64,000 bases of DNA, taken from assembly GCF_004664715.2 (NCBI RefSeq), contig NC_051066.1, forward strand, positions 85,542,736-85,606,735. The letters are read 5' to 3'. The first letter of the stretch is position 1; each line of letters starts with the position of its first letter. Origin of the DNA: Peromyscus leucopus. Its lineage: Eukaryota; Chordata; Mammalia; Rodentia; Cricetidae. The notes under the pieces are model-generated. The model was not told where the DNA came from. It did no database searches and saw only the letters and a list, made by a program, of their open reading frames with translations. This document shows, piece after piece, positions 11,345 through 22,412 of this stretch. A program made the translations under genes and the position numbers.

Positions 11345-11760
11345 CATTTCCATTGCTGTGATAAAGTACCCCAGAAAGAGCAACTTAAGACAAAAGGGTT
11401 GATTTAGCTCACAATTCCAGGTTGCAGTTCAGCACGGCAGGGCCATTAAGGTGTCAGGAACTTAAAACAGCTAGTCCTAACACATTCACAGTCAAGAGTA
11501 GAAAGAAATGAATGCATGCAATGCTTAATGCTCAGTTCATCTTCTCCGCTCCTATATTGTCCAGGACACAAACTCAGAAATGGTGCCAAGCAGAGTGGAC
11601 TGGGTCTTTCCACATCAATTAATGTAATGAAGAAAATACCTACAGGCTTGCCCACAGGCTAACCTTATGTAGATAATCCTTCACTGACACTTGTTTCTCA
11701 AGTGATTCCAGACAACATCAAGTTTACAATCAAAACTATTATAATACCTAAAATTTTGGC
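11345..11760 (-). repeat. Rodent dispersed repeat, longest copy of the unnamed family
   Basis: Reads CCATTGCTGTGATAAAGTAC, AGCTCACAATTCCAGG, a middle block resembling 1391-1632, then GGCTTGCCCACAGGCTAACC and an end near GTGATTCCAGACAACATCAAG. It holds more of the polyA-distal end than the other copies. Confidence 0.6.
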
Positions 11761-13093
11761 TGCATCTAACATCAGGGTGCTTGAGCTCATAGATCATATA
11801 TATAAAATACTGATGAATATCTCATAATTTGTATTTTAAAAACATTTTTGGCAGTAATAATTAAGCTAATAAAATTCAAAAATACATGACATATTAAATA
11901 TTTATTAGGAACTTATTTTGTGTGGATGGATAAGTTTCTGGGCATTTGCATGTACACAAACATAAAATGTATGAATAGAAATAGTTGCATATAAATTTAG
12001 AAAACAAGAATTCACTTTTATCTTGATCAAATTTAGAGTGTAATCATATGAGACACTCTAATGAAATTGTAGTTATGTATTTCCTTACAATAGGGACATA
12101 AATTTTTAGGAAAATGAATCATTTTAGGAACATCAGAGAGTACTTACACAGGATAAGATGATAACACCACTTCTAGACAATTAATCCTGGGGGATCACCA
12201 TTATGTATGGAATTTATCAACAACCAAACTATTTCTGTGCAGTTAATGTCCAGACTCTTTAAGTCAGCAATAGTGAAAATACTTAATAAAAGCATAGATC
12301 CTCAAATAGCTTGCCATACATATACTGTAGCGATGGGTCTTTACTTGTTAAGATCGGCTTGTAATGAAAGTCATCACTCCTGCCATAGTCATGGCAAGTT
12401 TCTAATATTAAATATATTCCAACAATAATACCTGATACCTATTACCAGAAACAATACTCAATGCTTCAAACTATTTTTTGTCACACAAATATGAAAGTGA
12501 GAAAGAATAGTTGTTATTTAAGTGAAGAGGTAGAAGAGGTACTCTTACTCAAACCAAATAAATTATTTCTGTAACTAAAAACAGAGAAAATCCCAGTATA
12601 ATATTCATTCATAGATGCTCTATAACCACAAATGGGGACTGAAAAACATGTTTATATGTATCTATGGGGCTCTATCAATGAACATGTGTATATATAAATG
12701 CATGAGTACATGTATGTTTGTAAATCTCTAGAATTAGAAAAATAAGCAGAAGGGATAAAAATGAAACTTCTAGTTAATAAAAATCAACTTATAATTGATT
12801 TCATGTCATAGTTGATTTTTTGTATTATCCAAACAAGTTTATAGTAAATATATGCCATTTTTTGTGCCCGTGGAAATGCATGCTTGGAAATACAAAGTTT
12901 ATAAATATAAACTTTGAAGTCAACATGGCTATTTTATGTAAAATCCACTGATTGACCTATTATAGTCTGTAATCCATTTTCCTTCTTTATTGTTATGTCT
13001 GACACCAATTGCTATATGATGTAATATGTATTTTCTTTAATCTTATTCTTTCTAACAAGTAGAATAATAAGGCCCTAGAAATCATAATTCTAT
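11761..13093. other. AT-rich, no gene; short palindrome at 12893-12916
   Basis: No gene or repeat family recognised. Contains a perfect 11 bp inverted repeat with a 2 nt centre at 12893-12916 (CAAAGTTTATA, AA, TATAAACTTTG). Confidence 0.5.
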
Positions 13094-13597
13094 TGTGGTG
13101 ATATTTTATTTGTATGGAAATGTGATGATATTTTATTTGTGCTTTAATAAATAAAGCTTGTCTGGAGATCAGGGGGAAAGGCAAGCCATTTTAAGTAAAC
13201 AAAGAAGTCAGGCAGCACATGCCCTTAATCCTTTAGCAGGCAGGATCTCTGTGTGTTCAAGGCCACACTAGGGAACAGAGCCAAACGTGGTGACACACGC
13301 CTTTAATCCCAGTACCAGCCATAGAGTCTGGAGGTCTGTACAGACAGACAGCAAGTAACAGAGCTGGGCAGGAAGAGGTAGTGATGTAGCTGGGCTAAGA
13401 AGACAATGAGAGAACAGAACAGCAAGGCATAAGGACGTAAGTAAAACAGGAAGTAGCTCTCTTTGAAAGCTGCAGATTTAGTGAGGTAAGGCCAGTGGGT
13501 GGCTTTCCCTATTTCCCTGATCTTTCCAAGGTTTTCATCCCTATATTTGGCTCCGTGATTTTTTTATTTAATAAGATTGTTTTAAAATTTGTCTACA
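13094..13597 (+). mobile_element. Solo LTR-like element carrying B1-like sequence
   Basis: Begins TGTGGTGATATTTTATTTGT and ends near TTTGTCTACA, giving TG...CA termini. It contains AATAAATAAAGCTTGTC, GGAGATCAG, a B1-like core (ACACGCCTTTAATCCCAG), GGTCTGTACAGACAGACAG, and the 3' block with TATTTGGCTCCG. The first about 20 bp recur 27 bp later (13121-13140). Flanks TTCTAT and TTCTGT may be a diverged 6 bp duplication. Library name uncertain. Confidence 0.65.
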
Positions 13598-14078
13598 TTC
13601 TGTCTGTTTTGTTAATAGCTGTAATTATAAGAATGCCTGATACACACATACAGACACACAGACATATACACACGCGCACATGTTTCATGTTATAGGACAA
13701 TTTAATTTTTATTCAAGAAGAGATTTAGTCTTAACATGAAGAGTGCAGCTTGACTAGATGGAGGGAGAGAAGAGAAAATTCATCCTTTTAATTTCATTTT
13801 GTCTTTAGGGTATCAGCAGTATACAAGAAAGACACATGCTAGTGTTGACTAATTGAAATGCTTTGAGGAGCCACAGCTAACTCCCACAGGATGACTCAGC
13901 ATTGAACCCAACTAGGGACACATTCCAGTTTAGAAAATAACAGTAATCAAGTGAATGCTCTGTGTCTTTTGAAGCAGCAATGGATGATGTTGTCTTACAT
14001 GCAGCATTACAGTAGACAAAAAGAAAATAGATCTAAATATGGCAAAAGATTGTGTTAAGAATTCAACTGGTGTTGGTG
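13598..14078. other. No recognised feature, short CA-rich stretch
   Basis: A CA-rich interrupted tract lies at about 13638-13680. The rest is unassigned. Confidence 0.45.
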
Positions 14079-14222
14079 ATGGTGGCTTAATCCCAGCACT
14101 TGGGAGGAGAAGCAAGTGGATATCTGTGAGTTCAAGGCCAGTCTAGTCTACAGAGAAAGTTCCAGGACAGCCAGGGCTATACACAGAGAAACCCTGTCTC
14201 AACGCCACTGCCCCCTCCAAAT
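14079..14222 (+). mobile_element. B1 SINE
   Basis: TGGTGATGGTGGCTTAATCC, CAGCACTTGGGAGGAGAAGC, GAGTTCAAGGCCAGTCTAG and AGAGAAACCCTGTCTCAA in B1 order. The tail is not a clean A-run. Confidence 0.85.
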
Positions 14223-14570
14223 TTAATTTGTTAGATATTCTTAAGTGAAACATCAGACCTTGTTGAAAATAAGAGTTTAGCTGTAGTGTTCTGCAATGAT
14301 CACCATCTGCTGAAAAAGGAAGTTCTTTGATGAGGGATGAGAGCTACACTGATCTGTGGGTATAAGTGTATGTCTGTGGGTTTACAGATTTGTATTGAGA
14401 GTGCAGTTTGAAGTTACAATGGCTTAGGAAAATGGCAGTAGTAGGTTCTCTTCTGAAGTCCATGACATCACTAGCTATGGGTTTTTAATAGTACCAGGCA
14501 TGAATTCTCTTATGTGGGGAGCACTTAAGCCCAATTAGACGACTATTGATTACTCCCTTGTAAGACGAAT
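14223..14570. other. No recognised feature
   Basis: Unique-looking sequence between a B1 and an LTR-like element. Confidence 0.45.
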
Positions 14571-15060
14571 TGCTGAACAGTCTTATTAATAATAAACCAG
14601 GAGCCAGATATTGGAGTAAAAGTTGAGAGGTCAGGGAAGCAGAAAGAAGCCAGCCACATTCTTGCCACTAGAAATCTTCAGCCAAAGAGAGAGACTTACT
14701 TTCTGTATACTCATGCCTATATTCTTTCTGTCCCTGTCATCTCACTTCCTCTCTCTGCCCAGCTACATCACTTCCTCTTTCTGCTCAGCTCTGTCACTTC
14801 CTGTCTGTCTGTACAGACCTCCAGACTTCTATGGTTAACTAGCACTGAGAATAAAGGTGTGTTCCACCACACCTGGCTCTGTATGGCCTTGTACTCACAG
14901 AGATCTGGATGAATCTCTGCCTCTCGAATGCTAGGATTAAGGACGTGTGCTACCACTGCCTGACTTCTATGTTTAATACAGTGGCTGGCTTTTTCCTCTG
15001 ATCTCCAGATAAGCTTTATTTGGGTGCACAATATATTGGGGGACACAATATATCACCACA
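14571..15060 (-). mobile_element. Solo LTR-like element carrying B1-like sequence, antisense
   Basis: Same family as 13094-13597 in opposite orientation. On the minus strand it starts TGTGGTGATATATTGTGTCC and ends TTCAGCA. It carries the antisense B1-like part (14880-14970), CTGTCTGTCTGTACAGACC (14802-14820) and the AATAAAGCTTATC signal read in reverse near 15007. About 490 bp; no clear flanking duplication. Confidence 0.65.
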
Positions 15061-15269
15061 CTCCCTGGGTATGTGCCACTATTATAACATTGGAGATACC
15101 TTTCTGAGCTGCTGATTGATGTGGTCCATAGATTTTACAGTTGCATAACACTATTCATTGTTTTCTTACTTGACAACTGGCACAGCATATTCGGATACTG
15201 AAAGCTAGTCCAAACAAGCCCTGCACAATAGCAATTCCAATTGAAACACCACCATGGATGAGGGAAATC
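15061..15269. other. No recognised feature
   Basis: Short unassigned interval before an L1 tail. Confidence 0.4.
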
Positions 15270-15560
15270 TCTCAAGGCCCTACTCTACATGAAGAGCAAC
15301 AATCAATTAATGGCTTTTTAGAGAAAGAAAATGAGATTTCTCCAGAGGTTAGCCCTCTAGATAGGCTATCAAATGCTAAGCTGTCAGCCCTAAATGCATA
15401 CATATATGAGCAACACTAAAGTAACTCAGCATTAAATAAGTGGTCATGAATTTGAAAGGGGGTACAGGAGGAGCTGGAGGTGGGGAGAGGTGATGAAAAT
15501 GATATAAATACAGTAAAAATATATGAAATTTACAAAAAATAAAAATTGAATTTAAAAAGG
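15270..15560 (+). mobile_element. L1 (Lx-like) 3' UTR tail
   Basis: GAGATTTCTCCAGAGGTTAG, AAGCTGTCAGCCCTAAATGC, GAGCAACACTAAAG and a purine-rich block (GAATTTGAAAGGGGGTAC) lead to an A-rich 3' end. This is the usual order of an L1 3' UTR. Confidence 0.7.
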
Positions 15561-15642
15561 TTAAACCATGCAAAAATGGTATATATTTATGGTACCTTTA
15601 GAAGGGAAGAGATAATAAAGTTAAGCAGAAGATGAAAGAAAC

Positions 15643-15702
<60 letters not shown>

Positions 15703-15703
15703 A
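15643..15703. repeat. (GAAA)n microsatellite
   Basis: About 15 uninterrupted AAAG/GAAA units, followed by purine-rich sequence to about 15750. Confidence 0.97.
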
Positions 15704-16029
15704 CTGAAAAATGGAAAGAAGAAGACAGAGGGAGAGAGAGTCAAATTGAGGAAATAATCAAAAATTTGTAATGGGTGTTAAAACAAAGGTAAAGAAAAAA
15801 AGAACAAAACATTGGTATTTGACAGAATGTTTTCAATTTTAAACAGAAAAATTAAAAAAAAAATAACCCACAACAATATGTTATTTTCTCTAGCTTTGGA
15901 GCTTTCAGATTGAAGTGAAGACAGTTTTAAAAGGAGTGCCAGGGAAGACTCTCGGGGTGAAGTATGAGGAGGAGTAGTAAGAGGAGGCAAAGGGAGAGGA
16001 GGACAATGGGAAGAATAATGAAAACAAGA
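15704..16029. other. Purine-rich sequence, unassigned
   Basis: A/G-rich DNA, part of which may belong to the L1 3' UTR that follows. The antisense frames at 15778-16101 and 15905-16108 reflect the base skew. Confidence 0.4.
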
Positions 16030-16482
16030 AAATTTGAATGCATGGAGGAAGAACTGTGGGAGCCAGAGGCGTCGAGGAAACAAGGAGAGCTGGACCCACA
16101 CATGTCAACTAAGCAGGGATCCTAGGAGCTCACAGAAATTGAAGGAACAATCATGGAGCTTGCATGGGTCTTTGCTAAATCCTCTGCACATATGTTATGA
16201 TGGTTAGCTTGGTGTTCTTATCAGACTCCTCTAACAGTGGGGGTGGGGGTGTCTCTGACTCTTTTGCCTGCTCTTGGGACCCTTTTTGCCCTAGTGGGTT
16301 GCATCATCCAGTCTTGATGTGAGGGTTTGTGTCATGCTCAGTTTATGTCCCTGGGCAGCCTGCTTTTTTTCAAAAGGGAAATGGAGGAGGTATGGATTTG
16401 GGGGAGAGATGAGGTAGAGATGAATTGGGAAGAGTGGAGGGAGGGGAAATTACTCCCTGGATGCATTGAAAACTACACAGAA
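16030..16482 (+). mobile_element. L1 3' UTR tail
   Basis: AACTAAGCAGGGATCCTAGG, GGAGCTTGCATGGGTCTTTG, TCTGACTCTTTTGCCTGCTC, GGGACCCTTTTTGCC, GGGTTGCATCATCCAGTC and a G/A-rich 3' block match rodent L1 3' UTR order closely. It runs into a CA microsatellite. Confidence 0.85.
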
Positions 16483-16542
16483 ACACACACACACACACAC
16501 ACACACACAAATATATACATATATATTTATATTTATATATGT
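16483..16542. repeat. (CA)n followed by TA-rich tract
   Basis: About 26 bp of CA repeats, then ATATATACATATATATT, at the 3' end of an L1 tail. Confidence 0.93.
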
Positions 16543-16959
16543 TATTTTTAGATGTTTGAATGGATCCTTTGACCTTGAAACATTTCCAAATGGACTTGAT
16601 TTGGGAATATTTTTTTTAAGTTTCTTTGTAGAATTTGAATAACCACTACATGCCTTTACCTTCCCCAGTATACTGTGTTCACATATGCACATACATGACC
16701 TTCCAGTGTTGAAGAGTTCTGTTGATTCAGAGTCAAATATCTCTCATTTGGAGTAGACAAATAAATGAGAATGTATTTGCCTGTGTAGATATGTTCTCTC
16801 TAACTTTTTGATGGGGACAAAACACCTGTGTTATGATTGTAAAACCCTTCACTCTTCCTTCTTTCATTTCTATCTTCCTTCTTTTCATACTATCTTTCTC
16901 TCCCCTCGCTCCCTCCCTTCTTCCTTCCCTCTCTTTCTCTCCTTTGTATTTATTATGTT
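16543..16959. other. No gene; pyrimidine-rich tract at 16850-16945
   Basis: Contains interrupted CTTCCTTTC runs. No gene recognised. Confidence 0.5.
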
Positions 16960-17085
16960 TTTTTGTTTTATATTTTCAGACAGTTCTTACTGTATACTCT
17001 CAGGCTTCCCTGGCTTTGAATCCTTCTGCCTCAGCTTCCTGAGTGCTAATTTTAAAGTTGTACAGCACCATACTGGCTTCTTTAT
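16960..17085 (-). mobile_element. Old B1-related SINE, antisense
   Basis: Diverged reverse B1 order: TTTCAGACAGTTCTTACTG, TTCCCTGGCTTTGAATCC, CTGCCTCAGCTTCCTGAGTG, CAGCACCATACTGGCTTC. Confidence 0.65.
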
Positions 17086-18912
17086 GCTGTTCTCAGTCAT
17101 AACACATCATGTTTAAAGGTAGTTTCCTAACCTCTGTTTTTCTCATCTTCTTTTTTTCCCCCCTGGGAGATGTATAATTTCACTTTTTGGTCTAGTTCCT
17201 AAATCATAGAATGGAGCCTTAGCAATATAATTCTGCCTTAAACAGAAAGGTCTTTCCTTTCCCTAAAGATCAAATTGATTTATGAGGTAAATTGATACTA
17301 TGGGCATATTCAAGATGCACATGTATTCATTTATTTATATCAGTGGCAAAATAACTCTAGTGGGGGTCAGCTCTTGTTGGGATGGTTTTGTAATTGCCAC
17401 CAGACCATCTGCTTAAAAATCAGCAACTTTTGCTTTCAGCTAGTCACTGTATTAAGATAAATTGGCTTGCAAAATTAAATAAGAGGGAATTCAAGGTCAG
17501 GCATAGAAGTATTAGAGAGTCCATGAGGAACATCCTGAGCTTCACTAGGTTACCTGTTCTTTAAAATCTTCAGTTACACGGAAAACCACATCTATTTTAT
17601 GTAGTTACCATGATGATAAGAAATAAAACACAAAGAACTTCAAACTGGATATTTGACTCTGTAAGCATACAGAGTTCAGTTTGTTTCAAAAATTAAGATT
17701 GGCAAATTTGTAGTACTAACTTTAGCTTTCCAGTATATTCTCTTGAGAACATTTGAGTCTCATCTGAATGGAGAAACACAGCAGTGGTCCATGAAGAATG
17801 CGATGTCATTGGCATTAGACAAGGAAGTCATTTAATTGTAACCGTCAAGATATAAACTCACAATCAAAGAAGGGAACAGCAAGTAGAGACAATAATATGC
17901 AACTCTACCAAATCTGTGAATCAGATGCTGAGGATGTTTAAAGAATTAGTAGCAATAACGCTACATTCAAATATATTTTTTGAGGCAAGAGACAATAAAA
18001 GAGGCATTTTAGAAAAAAAATAGAATAGATTTTAAAATCTACAAGTAGAACCAGAATACAACCAAATACACAGATTAATTAATTGGGTTGCTGTTCCTAA
18101 AAAATTAATATCTTCACCTGGAATATAAAAAAAATAAAAATAAAAAAGTAAAGATTGCAGTATACTGACAGTTTGTGAGGGACTACCATTCTCCCATATG
18201 GGACATAGATAATGTTCTTGGAACAATATTTTGCAAATATGAGCTTGTATATCATAATAACAGCAAGGAACTTTGGCAGCTGGCATTAGCAATCTGAAAA
18301 TTACCAGTGTTTCTCCCACGCTGTAAATATATTACGTGCAAATGTCCTCTAGTCCTTCATACCTGGCACTCATAACAGAGAAGCATAAGCAACAGTTCAA
18401 CAATCATTATAATTGCACCATCAATCATATTGCAAAATGCAGTGAAAACACATTTCTGTATTGAATACAATGATGTTTTATTGGAAATGTTACAATAAAA
18501 AATTGGTTGACTCAATGCAGTTCTGATTTTATTCACAGCTATGGTTTAGGAGAAAGCTTGGAACAGTAAAATGTCATCATATACTTGAAATGAAAAGTAC
18601 ATCTAATACTCTAATGTTCTCTTTAACATACAAAATTTAAAAAAAAAAATCACCTGGGTGCCTTTATTCCCTCCCTGAGACATTGGTACCTGTATATGCC
18701 TTGTTTCTGACAATAGCCATTACCCAGGCTGTAAGAAATGATAATGATTAAATTAGTTCTGAAACCTAGCCTGTCTTTCTCTGGCTTCTAGCAAACAAGT
18801 TTATAAAGTACTCTCGTATTTTGAGTATGAATCTAGGATAAAACTTAGGTGTGAACTTGAATTTGCAGAAATAATTAAGGACAATATCTAAGCATGCTAC
18901 CAGTTCTGATGT
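17086..18912. other. Repeat-poor AT-rich block
   Basis: About 1.8 kb in which I recognise no repeat and no gene. The minus-strand frame at 18032-18319 (95 codons) is hydrophobic but has no family motif. Confidence 0.5.
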
Positions 18913-18939
18913 AAAAAAAAAAAAAAAAAAAAAAAAAAA
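18913..18939. repeat. Poly(A) run
   Basis: 27 consecutive A. It could be a retroposon tail, but no element was recognised directly upstream. Confidence 0.9.
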
Positions 18940-19198
18940 TTCTCACTGCAAGAAAGATGCCAAAAGGTGTCAGGTCATCCACATAATGAGAGCAGATTTG
19001 TCAAACATATATTTATTGTTTGTTCAACTATCCAAATGTTGAGCTAAAATGAGAACGAAAGAATAGAAATATAATAAAATTATGCTAAAAAAGCAAGGAT
19101 GTAGAAAGACCTTAAGAACACAAAAAGGTAAATTTGTCAACTGGAAATTAACTACAAAATCATGCTCTTAAAGTTTTAAGAAGAAGCAGTTTTCATTT
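18940..19198. other. No recognised feature
   Basis: AT-rich sequence ahead of an L1 insertion. Confidence 0.4.
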
Positions 19199-19398
19199 AG
19201 AATTGTTTGAATCTACCAGGCTGAGCTGAATCCCCAGGGGAGTCCTTGCCCTGGAGGAGATAGAAATGGGGGGGTGGGAGTGGATGGTGGGAGGGCAGGG
19301 GGCGGGGCAGAAGGCAGAAGGAGGGAGGACAGGGGAATCCATGGCTGATATGTAAAATTAAACTAATTATAAAATTAAAAAAAAGAATTGTTTAAATC
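19199..19398 (+). mobile_element. Very short 5'-truncated L1 with target-site duplication
   Basis: Insert 19215-19382 starts ACCAGGCTGAGCTGAATCCC, continues GTCCTTGCCCTGGAGGAGAT and the G-rich block, and ends GGCTGATATGTAAAATTAAA with A-rich tail. The 16 bp duplication AGAATTGTTTGAATCT at 19199-19214 recurs at 19383-19398 with one mismatch. Confidence 0.9.
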
Positions 19399-19439
19399 TC
19401 ATTTTGAGATTTTATTTACTTATTTGTTTTTAAGTGAAA

Positions 19440-19820
19440 TTTTTACTTTTGAGAATTTCATACATGAATGAATGATGCATTTATATTATTTCTACACCTC
19501 CTGTATCCTCTTCCAACTATTCCTGTGTCTCCCCAACTTCCTCTCAACTTCACGACCTTTCATTTTTTTTTTTTTACTTTTCTCCTTTCCGAGAATAAAT
19601 CTGTTTCTCACATGATATATCCTGACTACTGTTTCATCACCCTATACTTCTCCTAGTTCCTCCTCCCCTCCCCTCCCATCTGTATTGATTCTTTCTGTCT
19701 CTCATTAAAAAATAAACTTTTAATGGATAATGATAAAACAAAATATAATAGTATTAAACAAAAACTAATACCTAATAATTGGACAAACTAACAAGCATAA
19801 GGAAAAAAGCCAAGAGAAGC

Positions 19821-19871
<51 letters not shown>

Positions 19872-20035
19872 AGAAAAACAAAGCAAAACAAAACAAAACA
19901 ACAAAAAAAAACCCACAGAAACGCGCTTGTTTACATACTCAAGAATCTCATAAAAATGATAAAGTGGAAGCCATTATATACATCCAAAGGACCTATAGGT
20001 TAAAAGGAGAGAAGGAAACCATAAAATAAAATTAA
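19440..20035 (-). mobile_element. L1 3' UTR, antisense, with internal (CA)n
   Basis: Starts GAGAATTTCATACATGAATG, the reverse complement of an L1 3' end, and continues through pyrimidine-rich sequence, an A-rich block and a CA tract to AGTGGAAGCCATTATATAC and AGGACCTATAGG. This matches the order of an antisense rodent L1 3' UTR. Confidence 0.65.
19830..19869. repeat. (AC)n microsatellite
   Basis: About 20 AC units inside the antisense L1 3' UTR, in the place where this family usually carries a CA-rich segment. Confidence 0.95.
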
Positions 20036-20044
20036 TAAATAAGA

Positions 20045-20345
20045 GAAAAATTGCCCCTGGCAGTGGGACCAGCATCTATCCCTGGTGTGTGAGCTGGCTT
20101 TTTGGAATCCATTCCCTATGGTGAGATGCCTTGCTCAGCCTTGATGCAGGGTGAAGTAGGGTCTTGGTCCTGCCTCAACTGAATGTACCAAGCTTTGTTG
20201 TCTCCCCATGGGAAGCCTTATTCTTATGGAAAAGTGGATGAGGGGATAGGTGGGAGGAGGGGAGCGGGAGGAGGAGAACTGGAGGAGGGGTGGGAGGGGA
20301 AACTATGGTTGGTATATAAAATGAATAAAAAAAAATTAAAAAGAA
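20045..20345 (+). mobile_element. L1 3' UTR tail
   Basis: GGCAGTGGGACCAGCATCTA, GTGTGAGCTGGCTTTTTGG, GCCTTGCTCAGCC, a G-rich block and TATATAAAATGAATAAAAAA give a colinear relative of the L1 tail at 39130-39770, more diverged. Confidence 0.75.
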
Positions 20346-21266
20346 CAAAATATAAAAAAAAGAAAAAGACCTGACATTTTGAGAACCTTCAAAAGAACAT
20401 TATAAGGAACCTTCAAAAATGCAGTTAATTTGTTTTCTGTTGGTCATTTATTGCTGGGCATGCAGCCTACCTTTAATAGTAGTTATTTTCCCAAGTAAGT
20501 CTCCCTTGGAGGAAACTAAAGTTTTCTTTGCAAGTGATTAACAATTGGTGACTGCTTCTACATTAGCCATGGGGACATAAGTCTGCTTCTTTCAGTTTTT
20601 GGACCCTATCTGTGCAGACCTGACAAATTATCAAACATTTGTAATTAAGAGAATAAAGACATTTTATTGCAAATTCTAAACAATTATCTCTTTAACTTTC
20701 AGGAAAATATTGGAGAAAGTGTATCATAAAATAATAGAAAAAATCATGAAAATAAAATCAAGAGTTCATTCACTCATTCACCTACTACAGGCTTATGATT
20801 GCTCCTTAGTTTCGCCAACCACACATCAAAAATTTATAAACTTCAAACAAGGAGAAAATAGTTAATATGTAATTTTTTTTAAACTTTCAAACAAATTAGG
20901 AAAGAGTAAAAATGAATAATGTGAATGAAAAAGTTTGAAATATTTCTCTGGGAAAAATTACCAAAAAGAAAATTAACCTTAGCATAATGATTTAACTCCT
21001 ACTTGATTAAGCATCAATCTATTTAATAAAAACATAACACTACACACTGATTAGTCAAATTGATGCTGATAAAATAAAAAAAGAGATCCTCAGTGTAAAG
21101 GTATAAAATTTTCAAAAAATCAATAAGAATGTTATTTTTAAAAAGCTAGCTTCAAGTAGTTCTGTAAGAAATTAATTTTAACAAATAAATTACATAATAC
21201 TTGAGGAATTCAGATCAGCCACAGATGATACTGATGACTTTTAGCTTTTGTCATTATTCTGCCATT
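20346..21266. other. AT-rich, no recognised feature
   Basis: About 0.9 kb without recognised repeat or gene. Confidence 0.5.
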
Positions 21267-21468
21267 TCTTTTCAGTTTAATTTATTTAATTAATTTTTTT
21301 TGTTTTGTTTTTTGTTTTTGAGACAGGGTTTCTCTGTGTAGCTTTGTGCCTTTCTGGAACTTGCTTTGTAGACCAGGCTGGCCTTGAACTACAGAGATCT
21401 GCCTGCCTCTGCCTAACAAGTGCTGGGATTAAAGGCGTGTGCCACCACTGCCCTGCTCTTTTCAGTTT
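21267..21468 (-). mobile_element. B1 SINE with target-site duplication
   Basis: Antisense B1 (21279-21456): T-rich start, GAGACAGGGTTTCTCTGTGT, GACCAGGCTGGCCTTGAAC, GGGATTAAAGGCGTGTGCC. TCTTTTCAGTTT occurs at 21267-21278 and 21457-21468, a 12 bp duplication. Confidence 0.92.
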
Positions 21469-21600
21469 TATATGACAGGGCTTCCTTTATTCCCGGGATG
21501 GTTTCACACTCACTTTGCATTCCTGGTTGAACTTGAACTACTGATTTTCCTGCCTTTACCTACCAAATATTAGGTATGTGACATCTTGTCCAGCTACCCA
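21469..21600 (-). mobile_element. Old B1-related SINE, antisense
   Basis: Diverged reverse B1 signature: GACAGGGCTTCCTTTATTCC, GGTTGAACTTGAACTACTG, CCTGCCTTTACCTACC, CATCTTGTCCAGCT. A younger B1 inserted just beside it. Confidence 0.6.
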
Positions 21601-22229
21601 ACTATTTTAAGTGCTTTGAAGGCTATTGGCATTTAATGTATACAACTTGACTGCATAAGGTGTTTGTATCTACATATAAACCTGTGAAAAGATTCAACTT
21701 TCATCTCTCCATGCTGTAATATACCCATCACTTACAAACGTTGATCCTGCCTCTTGCCTTTTTTTAAGAGGAGTTAACACAGGATCTACCTCCTTAGCAA
21801 CTTCAAAAATTCTATAACATGTTATTAATTATTCTTAATTAATAATTAATATTAAATTAAAAATTTATAATAAAGACCTTATAGTATATAAGATTGAAAA
21901 ATGTATTTATTTTAGTTTTTCAAATGTTTCATGAGAAATCAGTCACTATAGTCTTAGACATATCACCTGCTTACCACAGTTTTGCACAAGTATTTATATG
22001 TGCTGAATCATTTAATTTCAGCAAAAATTCTTTATGGTCAAAATTAAAAGAGAACTAAGTAATATCTTTTTAAAGAGATCTAGATTCCATCAGCCTTTTA
22101 AGCAAAAACAAAATAAAAATATGTCATGTGTCTTAGGCAATGCTTTCAACATTCAGAATAGAGATAACTTCTACATTATTGAAACATTTTTTGAATTGAT
22201 AAGTGTAACCAGAGTAATGTAGAAAACAA
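21601..22229. other. AT-rich, no recognised feature
   Basis: Contains TTAATTAATAATTAATATT low-complexity near 21834. No gene. Confidence 0.5.
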
Positions 22230-22412
22230 TCCAGCGAGGTGGTCTAGTGGGTAAAGGCGCTTGTCCCTAAGCCTGAGAAGCTGAGTCCTGGGAGCACATG
22301 GTAAAGAAGAGAATGGGCTCCTGCTGGTAATCATCTGATCTCCACATATGTGCTCTGCCAATCCTTCACCCAAATGGGTAAACATAATTTAAACATTTAA
22401 GAAAAAAAGAGT
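22230..22412 (+). mobile_element. tRNA-derived SINE (B2/B3/B4 group)
   Basis: CCAGCGAGGTGGTCTAGTGG then GTAAAGGCGCTTGTCCC resembles a tRNA A box, followed by AGCACATGGTAAAGAAGAG, CATCTGATCTCCACATATG and an A-rich end. The 69-codon antisense frame is incidental. Confidence 0.7.

Noticed and set aside
18913..18939. 27 bp poly(A) as the tail of a processed pseudogene
   Set aside because: No coding-derived sequence or target duplication was recognised upstream.
19440..20345. A second 5'-inverted (twin-primed) L1
   Set aside because: The antisense and sense pieces are both 3' UTR ends of different L1 types, so two separate insertions fit better.
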